Below, in pieces: positions 60,259-64,000 of a stretch of 64,000 nucleotides of DNA. How positions within the stretch are numbered: the first letter of the stretch is position 1; the number at the start of each line of letters is the position of its first letter. The position numbers were made by a program, and so were the translations under genes. Origin of the DNA: SZUA-36 sp963801195 (GTDB lineage: Bacteria > Pseudomonadota > Gammaproteobacteria > Xanthomonadales > SZUA-36); contig CAWDDX010000007.1 of assembly GCA_963801195.1 (NCBI GenBank), forward strand, positions 1,612,001-1,676,000. Direction: 5' to 3'. The notes beneath the pieces are model-generated. The model saw only the letters and a list, made by a program, of their open reading frames with translations. It did not search any database and was not told the origin of the DNA.

Positions 60259-60960
60259 TCAATCCCAGTCCTGTTCGATCAACGTGCGTGTGTCAGCCAC
60301 GGCGGTTTGCCAAATTGTCAGCACTTCGTCATCGGAGCGCTGGTAGTAACCGCCGTAATTGCCGTCGCCATAGATAGCCCGCATCCCGTCACCCACCGGC
60401 CGCGCCCTGTCGCCCAGGTCGATCAATGGTTTTTGCGTCTCCGGCATGACAACACCCGGCAAACGGGTCCATGGGAAGTTCTCCATCCACGATGCGTGGC
60501 TGGCGACCGGGTCGATGGACTGGACCGCGGCCCAGGTCCGCGGCGAACGCCACCAGTTGTGGAACTTGACCATGACGCCCGAATTGTCCGCCATCCACTC
60601 CATGATCAGGCCCTCGACCGGAGCATTGCCGCCATGGCCATTGACAATCAGGATTCGTTTAAACCCGCTTCTCAAGAGGCTGTCCAACAGGTCGCGGACA
60701 AGGCGCACATAGGTCTCCATACGCACGGTGACGGTACCGGGATAAGCGCCAAAATACGGTGTCATGCCATAGGCCAGCACCGGAAATACCGGAACACCCG
60801 GTTCTGCGGCCGCATCGACCGCTATTTTTTCCGCCAGGATGCTGTCAACACTCAGGCTCAGGTAGGCGTGCTGCTCGGTGCTGCCCAGCGGCAGGACGGC
60901 GCGGTCATCCCGCTCGAGATACGCCTCCACCTGCATCCAGTTCATCTCGCTGATTTTCAT
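60259..60960 (-). CDS. creatininase-family amidohydrolase
   Basis: A 233-residue member of the creatininase family (PF02633-type). AVLPLGSTEQHAYLSLSVDSI and ILIVNGHGGNAPVEGL contain the metal-binding Glu, His and Asp residues of the dinuclear site. Family members hydrolyse creatinine or other cyclic amides, including formamidopyrimidines and redox-cofactor precursors, so creatinine itself is uncertain. GAGGGAT nine bases upstream supports the ATG at 60960. It sits 190 bp upstream of the DJ-1-like gene on the same strand. Confidence 0.85.
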   Translation of the reverse strand: MKISEMNWMQVEAYLERDDRAVLPLGSTEQHAYLSLSVDSILAEKIAVDAAAEPGVPVFPVLAYGMTPYFGAYPGTVTVRMETYVRLVRDLLDSLLRSGFKRILIVNGHGGNAPVEGLIMEWMADNSGVMVKFHNWWRSPRTWAAVQSIDPVASHASWMENFPWTRLPGVVMPETQKPLIDLGDRARPVGDGMRAIYGDGNYGGYYQRSDDEVLTIWQTAVADTRTLIEQDWD

Positions 60961-61118
60961 GGAATGATCCCTCGATTGATTGGGGCGTAAATTAATGTAA
61001 ATAAACACCCGGACACTGCCATTATGATCACTTGGCTATAGCAAAAACCAGCCCGTACTCTTATCCTCTGCATCCTGAATCATTTTCCCCTTTGTCGCTG
61101 ATATCGACGAGAAAATTC

Positions 61119-62600
61119 ATGTCCGGAAAACTAAAAATCACACTCCTGATCATCGCAATCGCAGTGCTGGGGATATTCTGGTTGGGCGGTGATAAAAATA
61201 CCACCTCAAAAGGCCAGGAAATTGAAACTGCGGCCATCACCACGGGTGACATCAAGCGCACGGTGGCGACGTCCGGATCGGTGCGACCTTTGATTACCGT
61301 GGAGGTCGGTTCGCAGGTGTCCGGTCAGATCCGGGAAATTTATGTCGATTTCAATTCCCCGGTCGTCAAGGACCAGTTGCTCGCCATCATTGACCCGCAA
61401 TCGTTTGAGTCCAGGGTATTGCAGAACCGGGCTGACCTGCGGGTCGCCAGCTCAAACGTCATCGTGCAGCAGGCCAACATCGACCGCGCAGAGGCTAACC
61501 TGCGACGTGCAAGACTCGAATACGAACGTGCGGTGCCGCTGAGTAAAAAAGGCACATTGTCCACTTCGGAACTGGATACGTCGCTCGCCGCCTATGAATC
61601 CGCCAAGGCCGAACTGACCATGGCCAAGGCGCAATTGGAAAACGCACTCGCGACCAGGGATCAGCGCCAGGCATCGCTGGATTCCGCCGAAATCGACCTG
61701 GAACGGACCAAGATACGTTCGCCGATCAACGGGGTCGTCATCGAGCGTGCAGTCGATCCCGGCCAGACCGTGGCCGCCAGCCTGTCCTCGCCGCTGTTGT
61801 TCAATATTGCCCAGGACCTGGCCGAGATACAGATTGAAGCGAATGTTGACGAGGCCGATATCGGCAATGTGCACGAAGGCAACGAGGTGACATTTTCCGT
61901 CGATGCGTTCCCCGACCGGGATTTTACCGGGCAGGTCAACCAGGTGCGCCTGGCGCCCAACGAGGCCAATAACGTGGTGACCTACACCGTCATCATCACT
62001 GCCAGGAATGCCGATTTGAAACTGCTCCCCGGCATGACGGCCATCGTCGAAATCGTCACCGGTAACAGTCAGAATGTCTTGCGCGTTCCGAACGAAGCCA
62101 TCCGTTTCAAGCCCGCTGCCGGTTCTGCACTGGCCGAAAAACTCGAGGCCAGCCAGGGTCAAGACGCCGCGGGCGGCGCGCCGCACGGTGGACCGGACAT
62201 GGCCCGGTTGAAGATGTCCCTCGGTCTCCTTGATACCCAGGTGCAGCAAATCGACACGGAATTGAATACTTTGTATGCCGGCATGCGCGCACAATTCCAG
62301 GGGCAGGGTTCAGGTGAGGGCGACATCGACAGGAATGCGCTGCGTGAGCGGATGCGACAGCAGGTTTCCGCGGTATTTGAAAAGCACCTGACAACGGAGC
62401 AGTTCGAAAAGTACCAGCAAATCCGCCGGCAGGCGTCGGAGACCCGATCAGGGCAACTCTGGGTGCAGTCGGCAGATGGCGACATTGAACCTGTGACCGT
62501 CAGGTTCGGCATCGGTGATGACAATTTCACCCAGGTCATTGGCCAGGACATCAAGGCGGGCGACCAGGTGGTGACGCGTATCCGCCAGGTTGCAAAATAA
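61119..62600 (+). CDS. MacA-like periplasmic adaptor of a tripartite efflux pump (HlyD/RND-MFP family)
   Basis: A 493-residue membrane-fusion protein: an N-terminal anchor helix (residues 5-22), then the barrel-lipoyl part (GSVRPLITVEVGSQVSGQIREIYVDFNSPV). A long coiled-coil hairpin follows at about 105-205 (QANIDRAEANLRRARLEYERAV... through TKIRSPINGVV). The second lipoyl half and beta-barrel end at EIVTG. An extra segment at about 330-460, helical and Gln/Arg-rich, precedes a final membrane-proximal domain. It bridges the ABC transporter encoded next to an outer-membrane channel. The ATG at 61119 is preferred over an upstream TTG at 61032. Confidence 0.88.
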   Translation: MSGKLKITLLIIAIAVLGIFWLGGDKNTTSKGQEIETAAITTGDIKRTVATSGSVRPLITVEVGSQVSGQIREIYVDFNSPVVKDQLLAIIDPQSFESRVLQNRADLRVASSNVIVQQANIDRAEANLRRARLEYERAVPLSKKGTLSTSELDTSLAAYESAKAELTMAKAQLENALATRDQRQASLDSAEIDLERTKIRSPINGVVIERAVDPGQTVAASLSSPLLFNIAQDLAEIQIEANVDEADIGNVHEGNEVTFSVDAFPDRDFTGQVNQVRLAPNEANNVVTYTVIITARNADLKLLPGMTAIVEIVTGNSQNVLRVPNEAIRFKPAAGSALAEKLEASQGQDAAGGAPHGGPDMARLKMSLGLLDTQVQQIDTELNTLYAGMRAQFQGQGSGEGDIDRNALRERMRQQVSAVFEKHLTTEQFEKYQQIRRQASETRSGQLWVQSADGDIEPVTVRFGIGDDNFTQVIGQDIKAGDQVVTRIRQVAK

Positions 62601-62608
62601 CACCACCG

Positions 62609-63337
62609 ATGGCTCCGGACACGAACACAAATTCGGATGCGATGATCGAATGTCGCTTTGTTTGCAAGGATTACGACATGGGGGGTGAAGTAATCCACGC
62701 CCTGCGCGATGTCAGCCTGACGATCAAGCGTGGCGAATACGTGGCCATCATGGGTCCCTCAGGTTCCGGCAAGTCTACCCTGATGAACCTGATCGGTGCG
62801 CTCGACGTACCCACGCGCGGCGACCTGCTGATCAATGGTCTGAACCTGTCGAGGCAGCCCGCCGATACGCTGGCGGATTTTAGAAACCGCACGATCGGCT
62901 TTGTTTTCCAGCAATTTAACCTGCTGCCAAAGACCAGCGCGCTCGAAAATGTCAAATTACCCCTGTTCTATTCGCGTAACCGGGAAATCGGTGATGCCAA
63001 TGCGCAGGCCAAAGCCTGCCTCGCACGGGTGGGTCTCGCCGACCGCATGGGTCACGAAACAACCCAGTTGTCCGGCGGCCAGCAACAGCGTGTGGCGATT
63101 GCGCGTGCGTTGGCCAACAAGCCATCCGTGATCCTCGCGGATGAACCGACCGGTGCGCTGGACACCAGGACTTCCATGGAGATCATGGACCTTTTCCGTG
63201 AACTCAACGAATCGGGCATCACGATCATCGTCGTCACCCACGACCAGGAAGTGGCCGATGAATCCAGGCGCAACCTCCTTTTCAGGGACGGTCGCATCGT
63301 CGATGATACCGTCATCGAGCATCGGCGGAAAACCTGA
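62609..63337 (+). CDS. ABC transporter ATP-binding protein (MacB/LolD type)
   Basis: A 242-residue ATPase. Walker A GPSGSGKST is at about residues 50-58, followed by the family segment FVFQQFNLLPKTSALENV, signature LSGGQQQRVAIARAL, Walker B VILADEPTGALD and the switch His in VVTHDQE. These place it in the MacB/LolD group. It is encoded eight bases after the adaptor and two bases before the permease, so the three form an operon. Confidence 0.93.
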   Translation: MAPDTNTNSDAMIECRFVCKDYDMGGEVIHALRDVSLTIKRGEYVAIMGPSGSGKSTLMNLIGALDVPTRGDLLINGLNLSRQPADTLADFRNRTIGFVFQQFNLLPKTSALENVKLPLFYSRNREIGDANAQAKACLARVGLADRMGHETTQLSGGQQQRVAIARALANKPSVILADEPTGALDTRTSMEIMDLFRELNESGITIIVVTHDQEVADESRRNLLFRDGRIVDDTVIEHRRKT

Positions 63338-63338
63338 G

Positions 63339-64000
63339 GTGGGAATCTTAAAGACAATCAACATCGCCCTGATAGCGCTCAAGCTAAACGCCATGCGCAG
63401 TTTTCTGACCATGCTGGGCATTATCATCGGTATCGCTTCGGTGATCGTGATGGTCTCGGTCTCCAGTGGTTCAAAAGCCGAGATCGAGAAGGCCATCGAC
63501 CAGTTGGGCAGCAATATGCTGTCGATCAGGCCGGGCTCATCAATGTCCCATGGACGACATTCAGGTGAAGGCACCGAGGCGCCATTTACCGAGAAGGATA
63601 TTAAACGTCTCAAGGAGAAATTTGCCTTCCTGGAAGGAATTTCAGGCAGTATCAATAGCACCGCGCCCATTGTTTACGGCAATAAAAACTGGACCACGGG
63701 CGTCACCGGCGTTCATGCCGACTATCTCAAAGTGCGGCAGTGGGTGATCCAGGAAGGGCGTAATTTCACGGATCGTGAAATACGCTCCGGCGGCAAGGTG
63801 GCCATATTGGGCCAGGATGTCATCACAAACCTTTTTGACGGGGCCTCGCCCATCGGCGCCAGGATTCGAATCAAGAACGTGCCATTCACGGTGATTGGCA
63901 CCCTGCAGGCCAAGGGAGAATCCAGCTGGGGCCGAAGCCAGGATGACGTCGTTTTTATACCGATCTCAACCGCACGTATGCGTATCGCCGGCCGCGGTGA
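63339..64000 (+). CDS. MacB-like ABC transporter permease, N-terminal part (cut by window edge)
   Basis: From the GTG at 63339 the frame runs open to the right edge (about 220 residues). IALIALKLNAMRSFLTMLGIIIGIASVIVMVSVSSG is the first membrane helix of MacB/FtsX-like permeases. It is followed by the periplasmic MacB_PCD domain (LGSNMLSIRPG, VTGVHADYLKVRQWVIQEGR, VAILGQDVITNLF). Unlike E. coli MacB it has no fused ATPase, which is encoded separately just upstream. The pump may export a peptide, lipid or macrolide-like compound. Confidence 0.9.
   Translation, partial: MGILKTINIALIALKLNAMRSFLTMLGIIIGIASVIVMVSVSSGSKAEIEKAIDQLGSNMLSIRPGSSMSHGRHSGEGTEAPFTEKDIKRLKEKFAFLEGISGSINSTAPIVYGNKNWTTGVTGVHADYLKVRQWVIQEGRNFTDREIRSGGKVAILGQDVITNLFDGASPIGARIRIKNVPFTVIGTLQAKGESSWGRSQDDVVFIPISTARMRIAGRG

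Noticed and set aside
59641..60990. 449-codon plus-strand frame across the DJ-1-like and creatininase genes
   Set aside because: It is antisense to two well-supported genes and has no recognisable domain.

Overview
The window reads as a chromosomal segment of an uncultured, probably marine or sediment, gammaproteobacterium. RdgC, the ABC-F protein YbiT, SelO, RluE, RNase AM, ferrochelatase and PbpG are all closest to gammaproteobacterial forms, and the DNA has moderately high G+C. The TRAP transporter, the BNR-repeat protein of about 1,095 residues and the M1 and M14 peptidases suggest a heterotroph living on peptides and organic acids. I saw no rRNA, tRNA, CRISPR array, prophage or complete insertion sequence. 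The order-level placement is a guess.

Layout. 1-12.2 kb is ordinary chromosome: a left-truncated M14 carboxypeptidase, PbpG, an MDR oxidoreductase, a TorF-type porin behind a sigma-54 promoter and an NtrC-like site, the nitric-oxide-linked YgbA protein behind an FNR/DNR-type palindrome, RdgC, YbiT, a DsbA-like protein, an auxin-efflux-type carrier, a single-domain response regulator, a YkgJ-type protein, a GNAT and a metallophosphatase lipoprotein. 12.4-18.2 kb is a tightly coupled five-gene operon: a lysine 2,3-aminomutase homologue, two D-Ala-D-Ala-ligase-like ATP-grasp ligases, a GNAT fused to a histone-deacetylase-type amidohydrolase, and a second GNAT. A patatin-like gene follows. This is my best candidate for an undescribed pathway; I infer synthesis and turnover of an acylated, beta-amino-acid-containing small peptide or solute. 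19.3-27.8 kb holds an epimerase, a DctPQM TRAP transporter with an internal terminator, a hairpin-forming repeat, an M1 aminopeptidase lipoprotein and a thioredoxin-like protein.

28.4-40.4 kb is a cell-envelope island. It has a flippase and a TagB/TagF-like protein on the minus strand, then on the plus strand two ArnT-like glycosyltransferases, an ArnC-like glycosyltransferase, an ECF sigma factor, a FecR-type anti-sigma protein and a TonB-dependent receptor with an N-terminal STN domain. Three upstream regions here share one motif, GAATGATT-N12-CAGTCCAAC, with identical spacing: those of both ArnT-like genes and of the sigma gene. This looks like an autoregulated sigma regulon in which a surface signal controls lipid-linked glycosylation.

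40.4-44.4 kb is degraded. It contains short tandem and inverted repeats, an intact RlmD/TrmA-type methyltransferase, a second, truncated copy of the hairpin repeat, and three successive minus-strand pseudogenes (a CPA2 antiporter, NhaD and a small membrane protein) with several frameshifts or stops. 44.4-64 kb returns to intact genes: a winged-helix regulator, a universal stress protein, a 32-residue lysine-rich microprotein, SelO, RluE, a 108-bp palindrome, RNase AM, OsmC, the BNR protein, an arginine decarboxylase / deoxyhypusine-synthase-like / FAD-oxidoreductase cluster, ferrochelatase, a creatininase-family / DJ-1 / guanidinium-exporter group, and a MacAB-like efflux operon that runs off the right edge.
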